Of a DNA stretch of 64,000 bases, positions 11,797-23,683 are shown piece by piece. This stretch comes from Datisca glomerata (Eukaryota > Streptophyta > Magnoliopsida > Cucurbitales > Datiscaceae). The notes under the pieces were generated by a model that saw nothing but the letters and a program-made list of their open reading frames with translations, did no database searches and had not been told where the DNA came from. Position 1 is the stretch's first letter. Each line of letters opens with the position of its first letter. The DNA is taken from the NCBI GenBank assembly GCA_003255025.1, contig QANY01008723.1:2170001-2234000 (forward strand), read 5' to 3'. A program made the translations under genes and the position numbers.

Positions 11797-13681
11797 TGTT
11801 AGAATTATGTCCATAAAGTATGGTGTTATAACTATTGATGAGTATTTAGTTACTTCTAAGATATTTTGTATTACCGAATTTAATGAATGGATGAAAGTTT
11901 TTCTCTTAATTAAAGTGTGTTTATAATTTAATTAAGTCTTGAAACTATTTTCAACATCAGAAGAGTAAAGATAGAGGGGTCTTCGAGACAAACTCTTTTG
12001 AAATAGTTCAGAATGATATTTACAGTCTTAGGATCGACTGGACAATCGAGTTCGATTATGACTGTTAAGTTGAACCAAAGGATGTCGGTCTTGGGGCATG
12101 AGAGTGAAAACTATGAAGGTCAACCTAAGCATGTTATGGAACATGTTGAATAGATCGGTAATAAATTAGTTTGGAGCAAAAGCGTTTACCTAACTCTAAA
12201 TCTAATTGTTACACATTAACGGTATTTTCATAATTACCTAAATCCTGAGGTGAATATGAAGCTTTACTTAATTACTTGCGGTCTTTTATATGTCAAAGGA
12301 GTGAGTTCGAATTACCGGATAATACCTCGACTGTTGGGATCATAATTCAACTATGTTGGAGTTGCATGATTCACAGATATGAAAATTCGTGGTTAGATTG
12401 TGAAAGTAACAATATCACGTTATGCTTTATTCATGAGTGTGTGAATAAATTAACTTGGCTAAGTATTTAATGAAATGAGTCATTAAATAAGACTTGTGAA
12501 TTGTACGAGAAAATTCACTGCTATGTCGTTCTTTTCACAATCAATAAATGATTTAAGAAAATAATAACAAGAGGAGTAAATGATAATTTTATATCCCACT
12601 CTTGTTACTGATATTCATGAAGGCTAATGTGTTAAAATATTCTATGGACCATGAAATAAAATAGTTTATTTACTCCAACAAAAAAATGTTGTGCGCATGA
12701 ATCGAGAGTTGATTAGCATCAAACCTATACTGGAGTCATATGATGTCAATAATTTATAGAGATAAATTCACCGGGTATTTGAATCCTATAACTTTATTCA
12801 TGTGGGTCCATTCGGTCTTAGAGATAGTTCATGAGAACATGAATAAAAGAAACAACATCAGTTCGGCGAAAATGTGTTTTGGGATCAAAGTGTATTTCTA
12901 ATTATTGAATAATTAATTGATGGTCAAATTAATTGTCACTTAATTAGTGATAAATAATTAATTGATGTTCAAATTAATTAATTTGTTATTTTCTAATTAT
13001 TGAATAATTAGTAAATAAAAGATATTAATAAATAAATTGATGGAGATCAATTTAATTTATCAATTGGGATTGATAAATTCTTACACAATATTGACTTTAA
13101 AGGAAAATATAATTTTGAGCAATTACATAAGTATTGGGGTTGAATTTTTGGAAATTTTGTATGTAGGGGTATAAGTGCAAGTTCCAAAATTATTACATAA
13201 GGGATGACATTATGGTTGTCTCCTAAAGATGTGTGTTAACACAACCCTAAGTATACAAAGCAAAAGTTGTCTCTCCCCCCTACTTTGTTGCCGTCGAAAT
13301 CTATAGAGAAGAAAATAATTTTTTTCTTCCTCAGTTGTTTCGAAAACCCACTCTCAGTTCCTGATCGATATTCTCCAGAGATATATTTATGAAATCCACG
13401 AGTGGTCGTTGGTGCGAAAACAATTTGAAGTTCTTGATTTTTGAAGATTGAAGAACAATAAGTTAAATTAGGATTCCATTTATTCAGAAAGTCTCCAATA
13501 AAAGAAGGGTATAAAATTGTTTCTACCTCTTTTGAATACGTTTAACTTTGTATGCATAATCATATGTATGATTTTATTATTTAATATGATAAATTAGTTG
13601 ATGTAAATTTTTTTGATATTCCTCTCACGAACCGTTCGTGGTTCAATGATTTTTTCTCAAACTTTAAAATCTGATCTAACA
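11797..13681 (+). mobile_element. Solo LTR nested in the Copia integrase, with target-site duplication
   Basis: The 1885-bp unit begins TGTTAGA and ends TCTAACA, a 7-bp perfect terminal inverted repeat with canonical TG...CA. It is flanked by AGAGG on both sides (11792-11796 and 13682-13686), a 5-bp target-site duplication. On either side the same Copia integrase continues. No gag-pol sequence lies inside, so it is a single LTR left after recombination between two LTRs. The plus orientation is chosen because the TGTTAGAATTATGTCC end looks like an LTR 5' end; this is inference. Inside it is AT-rich, with ATTAATTGATG repeats near 12900-13000. Confidence 0.85.
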
Positions 13682-14383
13682 AGAGGCCCCCAAAACATCA
13701 ACATGTATTAGATCAAAAGAGTTCATTGCATTAGTATTGGATAATTTGAAAGGAAAATGATTAGCCTTGCCTAGCATGCATGAATCATAAAATGCTAAGG
13801 CGTTAAGACAAACATTAGACTCTTTGGAAGACTGTAAAACATGACTCACGGTTTAAACAATGGGTGACCAAACCTAATATGCTATAAACTAGCCTTATTT
13901 ACATTAGATTTAGCTAAAAAGACAAAAAACTTGTTGGAATGCCAATGTTGCAAGGGGCTAGAGGCTTGAGTGACTTGAAAATGGTACAGACCCTCATGAA
14001 GAACACCCTACAGCAACACCCTCTTCGTAATCTTGTCCTTAACATAACATCAAAGAGAGTCAAACTCAACAATTACAATATTATCAAGTGTGAGTTGAGA
14101 AATACTAAGCAAGTTTTTTATTGAAGAGGAAACACACAAAATTTGATCAAGGGTGAGTTTAATGAACTTATCATTAGTTGGAAGAAATTTTCAACCAATG
14201 TGAGAAATATGCAACATCTTACCATTACCTATCATGACTTTGGGTTTGGCTTTATACTCACCTTCTAGGGACAAGTTAGCAAGGTCAGGGGTGATGTGGT
14301 GGTTGGAACCACTATCAAGAAACCATGAGCCATCATCTGAATGTGTTGTTGAGGAAGAAAAAGCACTTGGTGGCCTATGAGAG
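13682..14383 (-). pseudogene. Copia protease and integrase N-terminal part
   Basis: Minus strand. At about 14345-14270 the frame shows WFLDSGSNHHITPDLANLS: DSG is the catalytic triad of the aspartic protease. Closer to the nested LTR, 13810-13687 reads CMLGKANHFPF ... FDLIHVDVLG, the pre-integrase/integrase junction with the first catalytic Asp. The coding sequence then stops at the LTR and resumes at 11796. The intervening segment has stops and frame changes. Confidence 0.7.
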
Positions 14384-15501
14384 TTAGGAGATACTGAATG
14401 AAGGAGTGAGGTGATGGTGCACTTTCTTGTTAAGAAGACTAAAATACTTGGAAATTGGGATCAAACCTGTTATAACAAGTTGATGCATAGTATCCCATTC
14501 TGTGATAGATTTGACACGTGAGCCTATTACCATTCCTACCTCGATCCCTTCCACGGCAACGAGTATTATTAGAGCTTCCTCTATAAAAATTAATGGGAGT
14601 ATAAGGTGTATTACTTGATTTGCGTTGCTGGTAGCTAGCCACATGAGTTGTAGGAGAGTGGAATTCTAAATTATTGGTACTTGAAAGATGCTTAATGCTC
14701 ATTTCATGGCTCTCGAGCATGAATTGTGCTTCCTGGAGAGAGATTGAATCACCTTGTGAAGTGATGTTCACCACGACTATATTATACTCAGATCCAAGTC
14801 CTCCAAGGATGTAGACAAAAGATCTTCATCAGTGATAATTTGTCTAGTAGAAGACAAACTGTCAACTACACTTCGCATTTTGAGGACATAATCATTAATA
14901 GAGAGTGCTCATTTCTTGATTGTTTACAGCTGGTACCTTAGCTGAAGTGTAAGAGCCTTAGACTGAGGCGTAATGATCTATTCTAAGATCCTCTAGACTT
15001 CATGAGCACTGGTACAATTGACAACTTACCTGAACATTGCTTCTGTAATTGAAGCAAGAAGCCACCTGAGTAAATGTTGGTCTGTCCTCCTCTAGTTGAT
15101 AAATTCTGGATTCAGGATGAATGAAGAATTTGGTTTTGGTACCTGAACTGGACTATTGACAGGAGAGACAAAGGGATTGGGAATGAACTCCTTAGGAATA
15201 GGTTTGGTCTACAGTAGAAAAGGTTCGAGATCATATGCTCGAACGGTAGACAGTATTTGAGACCTACAAAATGTGTAGTTTTTACGATTGAGGCATCTTG
15301 AGATTGTTACCATATTTGTTGGTAACAAATACTGGGAAGAGTAGGGACATGATTGGACAGAAAAGTGAGAGAAATAGAGGGATAACGTGAGGGAAAATTT
15401 GAGGAGTTGATTGTGGAGCTTGATGTTGGGCAACTAGGTGCAGTATTGAAGTTTCCTGAGGAGGAAGGTGCTATGTTTTTAGAGCTTGAAACAAAGGCCA
15501 T
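14384..15501 (-). pseudogene. Copia gag, degenerate
   Basis: Minus strand. It may begin at the ATG near 15501 (MAFVSSSKN); the N-terminal gag block NYTFCRSQILSTVRAYDLE lies at about 15280-15215 in another frame. The C-terminal part (14774-14439) has an RG-rich stretch followed by CQIYHRMGYYASTC, a CCHC zinc knuckle in which the second Cys and a neighbouring His position are replaced by Tyr. The middle is broken by stops. Gag would form the virus-like particle. Confidence 0.7.
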
Positions 15502-15517
15502 TGGAGGATACTGACAT

Positions 15518-15530
15518 GTTCTGATACGAA
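15518..15530 (-). other. Degenerate tRNA primer binding site of the Copia element
   Basis: The minus-strand reading is TCGTATCAGAACA, close to the TGGTATCAGAGC site that pairs with initiator tRNA-Met. It sits directly inside the 5' LTR, as required. Two or three changes suggest it no longer works well. Confidence 0.5.
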
Positions 15531-15960
15531 GTTAAAGAGAAAGAGAGAGAAGAAGAAATGGAGGAAAGATTTTCTCTAATTAATTTCTTATTGAGTTACA
15601 ATGAGTAGATACAAAGAATATATAAATATGAGAATGAATGATGAAAAACATTAAGCTACTAACAAAAGAATAACAAAAAGGGAATAAATTTGTTGCCAAT
15701 AATTTATCAATCATTCTTGCGTGCATGGAGCCATTTAGTGAGAGAGAAAGGGAGGAATCTCCATGATGTAGCCTTATTGGTTAAGGTGTCCTCCAATTAG
15801 GTGATGTCGTGTAGAGAGAATCGTTGTTCGACGATCCCTTGAAGGCTAATCACATGCAGCTGACATAGAGCTCTATAAACATTGCTGACAGGGTTGAGAA
15901 GGTATGTTGGCAATGTTTAATTGGGAGCTTAGTTGGCATAAATGTACAGTAGCTTTAAAA
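15531..15960 (-). repeat. 5' LTR of the Copia element
   Basis: Direct copy of 8811-9213. The outer end, read on the minus strand, is TTTTAAAGC instead of TGTTAAACC, so the terminal TG has been lost. Many substitutions separate the two LTRs, pointing to an old insertion. Confidence 0.7.
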
Positions 15961-16439
15961 ATACCGACGTAATGTTGATTGTCCGTTCTAACATTGATGA
16001 ACAAAATTAGCCCAACAGATCTCCTTTAGTCGAGAACTTTAGGAAGAAAAGATCTTTTTCCATATATGGGTACACAACAATGTTTTTGCTCCACGCACAG
16101 AAAAGACTGTCAAACACTATTTACTAGAACATTATTCTAAACATGAATTTAAATCAAAGCTATAGATTCAGACTCAATTTGACCTGGTCTTCACAAACTT
16201 TCTTCATTATTTTCTATTGTTATTTCTTTCTTTCAGATATCTTTATCTCAGAAATTGGATGTTTTCAACCTTAAATTTATAGTGTCAGAAATCTATTTCC
16301 CAAATTTATTCAATAGATTATATTTTAAAAAAATACAACATGAATATTTCTGAACAGGAAAAAAACCACCCAAGACAAGTGTATAGAAAAAATTAATCTT
16401 GATAGGACGCGTGGGCCACGAACATGGCAAGATTTGGGG

Positions 16440-16760
16440 CTAAGCGGGAAAAATGCAGAAGTGGGAGACCTCGTCAAAACTAGAAATAACGTTGAAGTGG
16501 GAGACCTCATTAAAGCGGGAAAGAATGCTGAAGGGAGAGGCCTCATCAAAGTGAGAAGAGCTCAAAAGAGGGAGACCCATCAGAACAGGGAAGAACGTTG
16601 AAGCGGGTGATCTCATCAGAGCAGGAAAGAATGCTGAAGCGGGAGATCTCGTCAGAGCAGGAAAGAATAATGAAGCGGGAGATCTCGTCAGAGCAGAAAA
16701 GAACGCTGAAGTAGGAGACCTCGTCAGAACTGGAAAGAACGCTGAAGCGGGAGAACTCGC
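16440..16760. repeat. 36-bp minisatellite in the 5' non-coding part of the Gypsy element
   Basis: About nine units of the form GAACGCTGAAGCGGGAGA followed by CCTCGTCAGAGCAGGAAA. The 36-base period is divisible by three, so long ORFs appear on the minus strand (16440-16919, 16546-16986) whose product is merely the translated repeat (SPASAFFPALTR). The phrase GCGGGAGA recurs in the array behind integrase. Confidence 0.8.
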
Positions 16761-17082
16761 CAGAATGAGAAAGGAAGGAAAAGAAGAAGAATGGAGATAG
16801 GTGAAAATACTTGAGAAGATAGGCAAGCGACAATGATTGATTTGGTAAAAGCTGAAAATACTCAGATGATACAGATTGATAGACCACCAAGTTACTGTGA
16901 TTGGTTGGCTTGAAGCCATAAGAAATTATCAAGTGGCTGTGATTTATTGATGACTGAACGAAACAGAAAAAAAGGGGACCACACATAGAAAAATGACCCC
17001 CATAAACGGGTGTGATTCCTAGGAATAATGAGTGCTTTCTTTTATATTGTTATTTTAATTTACACATGGGATTTGAGAAATC

Positions 17083-17280
17083 TATATAAAGGCTAATGTA
17101 CTAGAGGAAGAACGCATTCAATACAACTAAAAAGGAAAATCCTGAGATTCTATAAAAACTCCTCTTACTCTTAAATTCTCCTCCCATTCTTTCTGGTTAA
17201 CACTTATAAAAATTAGGCATTATCATTATTCTCATGGCCAAATAGAAAAATCTTTTAAATTTTGGTGCTTTCATTGAGAG
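17083..17280 (+). promoter_or_regulatory. LTR promoter end and primer-site-like junction of the Gypsy element
   Basis: TATATAAAGG at 17083-17092 is a good TATA box. About 170 bases on, at 17262-17280, lies TTGGTGCTTTCATTGAGAG, which has the TGG start and position expected of a primer binding site; the tRNA is not identified. The presumed LTR therefore ends near 17260. A terminal CA is not evident. Confidence 0.45.
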
Positions 17281-18620
17281 AAGAAACACAACCTTAATGA
17301 CACCCTCCAGAAAACCAAACCATGCCTCAAATCAGGTCAAACACCACCCTCAACGAAAGAAATATGAACGAGGATGAACAAGCCAATCACCCTGCTTCCC
17401 TAGTCGAGATGCTTTGGACCATCCTGGGCCGATACAATACACAACGCATGGCAGACAATGCATGAGCAGATTGCTGCATTGCAATGGGAACTTGCACATA
17501 TACGGGCATAAGTGAGCTAGTACACTAACCGTGAGGAAAGGGACAACTGAGGAAGAAACAAAGCCAGATGGGAAGGCGACAATGAAAGGAGTAGGAATGT
17601 GTGGAATGAAGACGACAAGGTTCACTCTAAGCAACACGAAAAGGAGGAGGCAGGAGAAATTCTCCCACCAAAAGTCATGATGGAAGCTATCATGGAAGAG
17701 ATGATGGAACTAAGGAGCCTGAGAAACAAGGAAAAACTGACTTAGAATCACTCACCAGAACTCCACTATGTCCAGAAATTCTAGCCGCCCCAATTCTGAG
17801 GAAGTTCACAGCACCTAAATTCAAATATTATGAAGGGAAGTCAGACCCTGTAGATCATCTCAGATGGTTCAAGCAAGTCATGGTGTTATACCAGCATGAA
17901 GACGCTTTGATGTGAAAGATATTCCCCACAAGTCTAGACGGGACTGCACTCAAATGGTATTACTCTCTCCTTGCTCAATCCATTACTAATTTTATTGTCA
18001 TCTCCACTACCTTCTTGGTACAGTACACTACTTATTAAGCAGTAATGGAGGACTCAGACTACCTCCTAACGATATCCACTCAAAAGAAAAAAGAAACGCT
18101 TCAGGAATACACTCGCATATTCAAGGAAAAAATGGCCAAGGTGGGGCGTTATGACGACAAAGTATTAAGAATCAGCCTTCTTTGAAGAGTTGTCAAAGAT
18201 AAAACCCCTGACCATAGCAGAGATTTTCCAAAGGATGCAAGAATACATCATGTTGGAGGAAGAAAAAAGAAGTTTTTTGAAGCAAGCGGGACGGCAAATT
18301 AATGAGACAAAGAAGGAAGAATGGAGCTCAAAGCATAATCAGAGAACGGAAAAAGAAGATGAGCGGGGAGACAACAAGCAGAACAGAACCGTTGCTCCAA
18401 GGAGACCCGCGGATGACATCCATCCTAGAGACAAGGTCTATACCCCATTGAGAGTCTCAATAAACCAAGTCTTAGATATCATAACAGACAAACCTTAGCT
18501 GAAAAGACCGGTCCTACTTGCAAGGGAACCAGACCACACGCACAAGGATGAATATTGCTCATTCCATAATAGCAATGGGCATTTTACAAAAAACTGCTCT
18601 AGCTGAAGGACTATGTGGAG
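17281..18620 (+). pseudogene. Gypsy gag, degenerate
   Basis: Reading through stops, a retrotransposon gag domain spans about 17790-18190: FTAPKFKYYEGKSDPVDHL, then a tryptophan-containing LKWYYSLL block, then LQEYTRIFKEKMAKV. A charged segment (18190-18498) follows, then a zinc knuckle near 18550-18600 (CSFHNSNGHFTKNC). The start of gag is unclear. At least three stops interrupt the domain. Confidence 0.65.
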
Positions 18621-18769
18621 AAGGTATAACGGGAAGTAGGGAGGAACCATAGCGGGAAGCTAAAAGGGTGTCTAATGATGAGGGAAAAAGGATAATGGGA
18701 AGTAGCATCTCTGAATAGTCGACACCATCATTACTTTAATTGAACTGGAGGGGATTACGAGAAAAGAAA

Positions 18770-19340
18770 GGAAAGTGTACAGCAAAAAACCACTATTGGA
18801 AAGAAGTTGGACGCAGAAAGGCTCCGCCAACGAAAGTAGGAATCCCTCACTCATTTTTTACGACACAGACTTGGAACATGACGGGTATCATAACGACGAC
18901 CTTGGCATCTCAATACATGTCAGAAATTGTCTACTGAGAAGGGTGCTGATTGATGATGACAGTGCCGTCAACATTCTCTATCGATCAACACTTAAAGAAA
19001 TGTCTATGGCGGAACGACTGGTACAAGGTCTGCCACAACTACTAGTGGGCTTCAACAGGATTGTGAGCTACTCAGAAGGTGTTTGGGGATAACCTGGTTA
19101 CATAAAAGGAAGGCGGTGCCATCCGCCTATTACCAAGTGCTAAAATATCCATCCTCTAAAGGAATTAAAACTATAAATGGAGACTCAGATGCCATCAGAA
19201 TCTCTACGGTAACCGCATTGGAATTAGTGAGGAAACAGAAGACGGGAAGAGCGAAAGAAAAACTGGTGGAAGGAGATGAGAAATAGCAATCACAGAAGGA
19301 TGCACAAGCGGGCCCTGGGTATGAAGCGGGAGAAGAAATT
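18770..19340 (+). pseudogene. Gypsy aspartic protease, degenerate
   Basis: The frame 18775-19092 shows LLRRVLIDDDSAVNILYRST near 18930-18990, the retropepsin active-site block of Tat elements. The position usually held by Gly directly before Ser is Asp here (GAC), which may inactivate it. The frame breaks near 19090 and resumes in a shifted frame with KYPSSKGIKTINGDSDA, a usual C-terminal protease segment. Confidence 0.65.
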
Positions 19341-19379
19341 GAACCAAATTGGTTTGATGAAGAAACACAGAAAATAACA

Positions 19380-21210
19380 AATATTGAGGCCTACCTAGAG
19401 AAAAAGGAGAATGAAAGGTTGACTGACTTCCTACGGAGAAACAATGACATTTTTACAACCACTGCTCAGGAGATGCCAAGTATACCGAAAAATATAATCT
19501 ATCATAAACTAAATACTGACCCTTCAGCTAAACCAGTGACGAAGCAAAAAAGGAGTTTCACGCCAGAAAGAAACCTGGCCATTAAAGAAGAAGTTGACAA
19601 ACTACTAAAAGTGGATTTCATTAAGGAGGTAGATTATCCAGAATGGCTCGCTAATGTTGTCATGGTAAAAAAAAGTGGGAAATGGAGGATTTGTGTGGAA
19701 TCCACAGATCTGAACAAAGCTTGCATGAAAGATGAATATATGTTACCTAGAACAGATCAGATGGTGGACGCCAACTCAGGACACAAACTTCTAAGCTTCA
19801 TGGACGCCTCGTCAGGATACAACCAAGTGAAAGTGTTATAGCATGACCAAGAGAAAACGTATTTCATAACTAAACATGGTACTTTCTGTTATAAGGCTAT
19901 GCCTTTTGGTTTGAAAAATGAAGATACAACCTACCAAATGTTAGTAAATAGAATCTTCCGAGAGTAGATTGGGAAAACCATGAAAGTTTATATCGATGAC
20001 ATGTTGGTGAAGAGTTAAGAGCGCAAAGATCACATCGAAAACCTTTGTGAGGCCTTTTCCATCCTAAGGAAAAATTCGATGAAGTTGAATCTGGAAAAAT
20101 GCACATTCAGAGTAGCGGCCGGAAAATTCCTCGGCCACTTGGCTACGCAGCAAAGAATTGAGGTTAACCCAGATAAAGTAAAAGCCATAATGGAGATGAA
20201 AATCCCATGAAACCAGAAGGAAATACAAGGCTTAACGGGACAGTTGATGGCTTTGAATAGATTCCTTTCAATAACAACTGACAAGTGTAAGCCATTTTTT
20301 GCAAAGCTGAGGAAGAATTCAGCAGACGGATGTGATGGCGAGTGTGAGGAAGCTCTCAGCAAGATAAAAGAGTACTTGACAACTTCACCATTATTGTCAA
20401 AACAAAAGTCGTGGGAACCTTTGTACTTATAGGTAGCTGTCTTACAGACCGCCGTCAGCGCTATACTGACCAGAGAAGAAGAAAGGAAAAAGAAGCCGGT
20501 TTACTTCATCAGTAAAAGTCTAGTGGCGACCGAGACTCGTTACAAAAGGATGGAAAAACTAATGCTGATTGTTGTAGTGGCCGTAAGAAAACTAAGACCC
20601 TACTTTCAGGCGCACACCATAAAGGTACCGACGGATTCGCCAATTTGAAGTCACATGCATTCACCCAAAATAAGTGGAAGAACGAGAAATTGGTCAATCG
20701 CGTTAAGCCAAAATGAGATCCACTACGAACCGAGAACAATGATCAAAGAGCAAGCCTTTAGGCAATTTTGTAGCAGTCTTTACATTTAACGTCAAAGACG
20801 AATCAGGAAGTGGAAACCAAGTAATTGAAAATGGGACATGGGAATTATACGTTGACGGAGCCTCAACAATAAATGTGTCGGAGCGGGAGTTGTACTACGA
20901 ACTCCGTTTGGAGAAACACTCGAACACTCTATTGATTTGGATTCAATGCTTCAAACAATGAAGCAGAATATGAATCCCTAATAGCGGAATCACTTTGTTA
21001 CATGAATTAGATGTAAATGAAATAAAAATCTTTTATGATTCAATGTTGGTAGTAAAACAGGTACAGGGAGTTCGGGGCAAAGGATAAAAGAATGATTAGT
21101 TACCTACAGCGGGCAAAGGGACTGCTCAAGCAACTAAATATTTTCCAAATTCACCATGACCTGAGAGTGAAAAACGGGCACGCATACGCCTTGGCTAATT
21201 TGTGATCCTC
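19380..21210 (+). pseudogene. Gypsy reverse transcriptase and dual RNase H, degenerate
   Basis: RT begins in the open frame 19419-19841 (LAIKEEVDKLLK ... WRICVESTDLNKAC ... LLSFMDASSGYNQ) and continues with stops to the catalytic YIDD at 19989-20000, which is intact. The first RNase H follows (about 20370-20640). A second, archaeal-type RNase H starts near 20840 with WELYVDGAS and continues, frameshifted, with NNEAEYESLIAES near 20960. Two RNase H domains mark the Tat lineage. Stops in the RT part include TAG for an expected Gln codon and TGA for Arg. Confidence 0.75.
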
Positions 21211-21299
21211 ACTACAAATCACACGAAAACGAAGTGTACCAGTTGAGTTTCTAGAAAAGCCAAGCATCGTAGCCGAATAGGTAGTAGAGGTGAAAACTG

Positions 21300-22520
21300 G
21301 GCAGGAACCGAGTTGGCATGATGACGTAATACGTTGCTTAAAAGAAGGGATCCTACCCTGAGACAAACTTCACACTTGGAAGATTCAACAACGGAGTGCT
21401 TGCATAATTTATGATTTATTGTATAGGGTCTTTTTCAAGACCGTATCTGAAGTGCCTAAAAGAAAAGAAGGCCGGATACGTGTTAGTAGAAGTTCAAGGA
21501 GGTGTGTACGGAAATCATACAGGGGCAGATCTCTAGCCCACAAAATACTGAATGAAGGGTATTGCTGACAAAAAATGCATCAGGATGCCAAACACATGCA
21601 AAGAAATGTGACAAGTGTTACGATTTTCTCCCGTAATAAAATTGGCCACAGGAGAACTCAACACCATGAAAAGTCCTTGGCCATTCATGCAGTGGGCTCT
21701 GGACATCGTCAGACCACTCTCCTTGGCACCCGCTCAGAAATGCTTCTTGCTAGTTACCACCAACTACTTCATCAAGTGGATTGAGGCGGAAGCTTTTGCT
21801 AGGATTCATGAAGAAGAAGTAAAGGGATTACTTTAGAAGAATATAGTGTACAGATACGGAATCCCTCGGGTATTAGTGTCTGACAATGGACTTCAATTCA
21901 CCGGAATGACGGTGATGACTTTTTGTGAAAACCTGTAAATGACCAACTGATTCTCTACACCCTACTCCCCATACAGAAACGGGCAGGCAGATAGATCAAA
22001 CCAAATCATACTCGACAACATGAAGAAACACCTAGAGTAAGCAAAGGAAAAATGGATAGAAGAATTACCAGGAGTACTATGGACATATCGAACAACTCCT
22101 AGAGAGGAGACAAGAGAAACACCATTTGCTTTGGCCTACGGAAATAGAAGCGGTTATACCAGTGCAAGTAGGAAATCCAACTCTTATATCAGTACTGACT
22201 AAACTACAAAACAAAGAACTTATGAAAGAAAATCATGTTTTGTTAGAAGAAAAAAGGGAAGCGGCATTCGTGCAAACAACTAATTACAATTAGAAAAGGA
22301 AAGCCTATTTCCAGAAGAAAATTAGAAAGCACGAATTTCAAGAGGAAGATTTGGTTTTGAAAAACATCTTCCATACATAAGGAAAGTTTATTTTGTCTTG
22401 GGAAGGTCCTTTCATCGTCAAAGCAGTATGAGGAAGCGACTACCATCACCTCATGACAAAGAAGGAAGCGGAATTTGCAAAACCCTAGAATGCTAGCTAC
22501 CTTAAGAAATACTTTGTTTA
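21300..22520 (+). pseudogene. Gypsy integrase, degenerate
   Basis: A zinc-binding-like part near 21500-21610 is followed by the core: PWPFMQWALDIV (first Asp, about 21700), VLVSDNGLQFTG (second Asp, about 21880) and NGQADRSNQII (about 21975). The third catalytic position, normally Glu, is Asp (GAT). Downstream blocks [21 protein letters not shown] near 22080 and the ending YLKKYFV with TAA at 22518-22520 fit the family. Several stops and at least one frameshift. Confidence 0.75.
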
Positions 22521-22617
22521 AATTGTTCATTGTTATTGCAATATACAATTTCAGTGGTTTTTTCTTGCAACTGTTTCAACATAAAAAACTGATGTCAATT
22601 CTTTCTTTCTTTCTCAC

Positions 22618-23180
22618 AAAAAAAGAGGGGGACGACAGCGTAGAAGCCTAAACCCTTGAGAGTGAAGAAACCACGTCTCTAAAAAGAAAATAGAAACTGA
22701 AAAAAGGTCGGCGGCCTAGAAGCTTAAGCCTTTGAGAGCAGGAGAAACCTTCTCTCTAAAATATAAAAAATAGGTCGGAGGCCCCGAAGCCTAAGTCCTT
22801 GAGAGCGGGAGAAACCTTATCTTTAAATTGTAAAAAATAGGTCGGCGGCCCAGAAGCCTAAGTCCTTGAGAGCGGGAGAGCCCTTCTCTTTAAAATGTAG
22901 AAAAAATGAGTAATGACCATGGCCTAAAAGCTAAGTCACTGAAAGCGAAACAAAAACCACTCTTAAAATGGAAAATGGATTGATGGTTTGAAAGCCTAAA
23001 ACCTTGACAACGGGGATGCCTCTCTAAAAAGAAAATCAAAACTGAAAAAAGGTCGCCGGCCTAGAAGAGTAAGCCTCTGAGAGCGGGAGAAACCCTCTCT
23101 CTAAATTGTGAAAAAGGTCAGTGGCCAAGAAGCCTAAGCCATTGAGAGCGGAATAAACCTTCTCTTTTGTGAAAAGCAAG
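22618..23180. repeat. Array of about seven 80-bp degenerate units behind integrase
   Basis: Each unit reads roughly GGTCGGCGGCCTAGAAGCCT, AAGCCTTTGAGAGCGGGAG, AAACCTTCTCTCTAAA, then an A-rich spacer. The array is preceded at 22618-22639 by A7GAGGGGGACGACAG, which resembles a polypurine tract. Long non-coding segments with tandem repeats between integrase and the 3' LTR are common in Tat elements. Confidence 0.7.
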
Positions 23181-23683
23181 GAAACGAAACACAATGGAAG
23201 CATGAAAGACTCATCCTCTCTAAACGAGTTAGTGCTTTGAATTAAATTTTGAAACTTATAAATTTCTATTTAGAAAAACTTGAATTAATGCTTTGAATTA
23301 CTGAAATCTGAACTTAGATTGCTTAGAATAATTTGGAAACTTAGAAATTGCTATGTGCTGAGTTACTTTATTTTGAAAAGCATTTTGGTTGAAAAGTGTT
23401 GAAAGAATGAGAGTCCTAAGTTCTACTCACTCAAATCTTGCTAAATATAAAATACTAAACTAATGAAACACGCCAAGAAGAAAAAGACATTTCATTGATA
23501 AAAAGGGAAGGTACAAAAAAAATAAACAGAAAGCAAAGAAGTAGGAACCGAAGCTCCGTCAACTTACCATAGACTCCCCATCTGCGGGGAATAGTCCAGC
23601 GGCAATCATCGCCCCAGTTCCCTCCTATCTGGAGAACATCTCATTCCCAGCCTTTGTTCCCTTTTGGGATCGCAGTGATCATT

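Larger units (their letters stand above)
8811..15960 (-). mobile_element. Ty1/Copia retrotransposon, minus strand, decayed, with nested solo LTR
   Basis: The direct repeats at 8811-9213 and 15531-15960 are recognisably the same LTR. Between them, read on the minus strand, lie gag, protease, integrase, reverse transcriptase and RNase H, the order that defines Copia. All coding parts carry stops or frameshifts. Integrase is split by a solo LTR at 11797-13681; without it the element is about 5.3 kb. The catalytic YVDD box of reverse transcriptase reads YVDA. The element cannot be autonomous. Confidence 0.85.

Noticed and set aside
16440..16986. Long minus-strand ORFs (159 and 146 codons)
   Set aside because: They are translations of a 36-bp minisatellite, whose period is a multiple of three; the protein is a 12-residue repeat without domain similarity.
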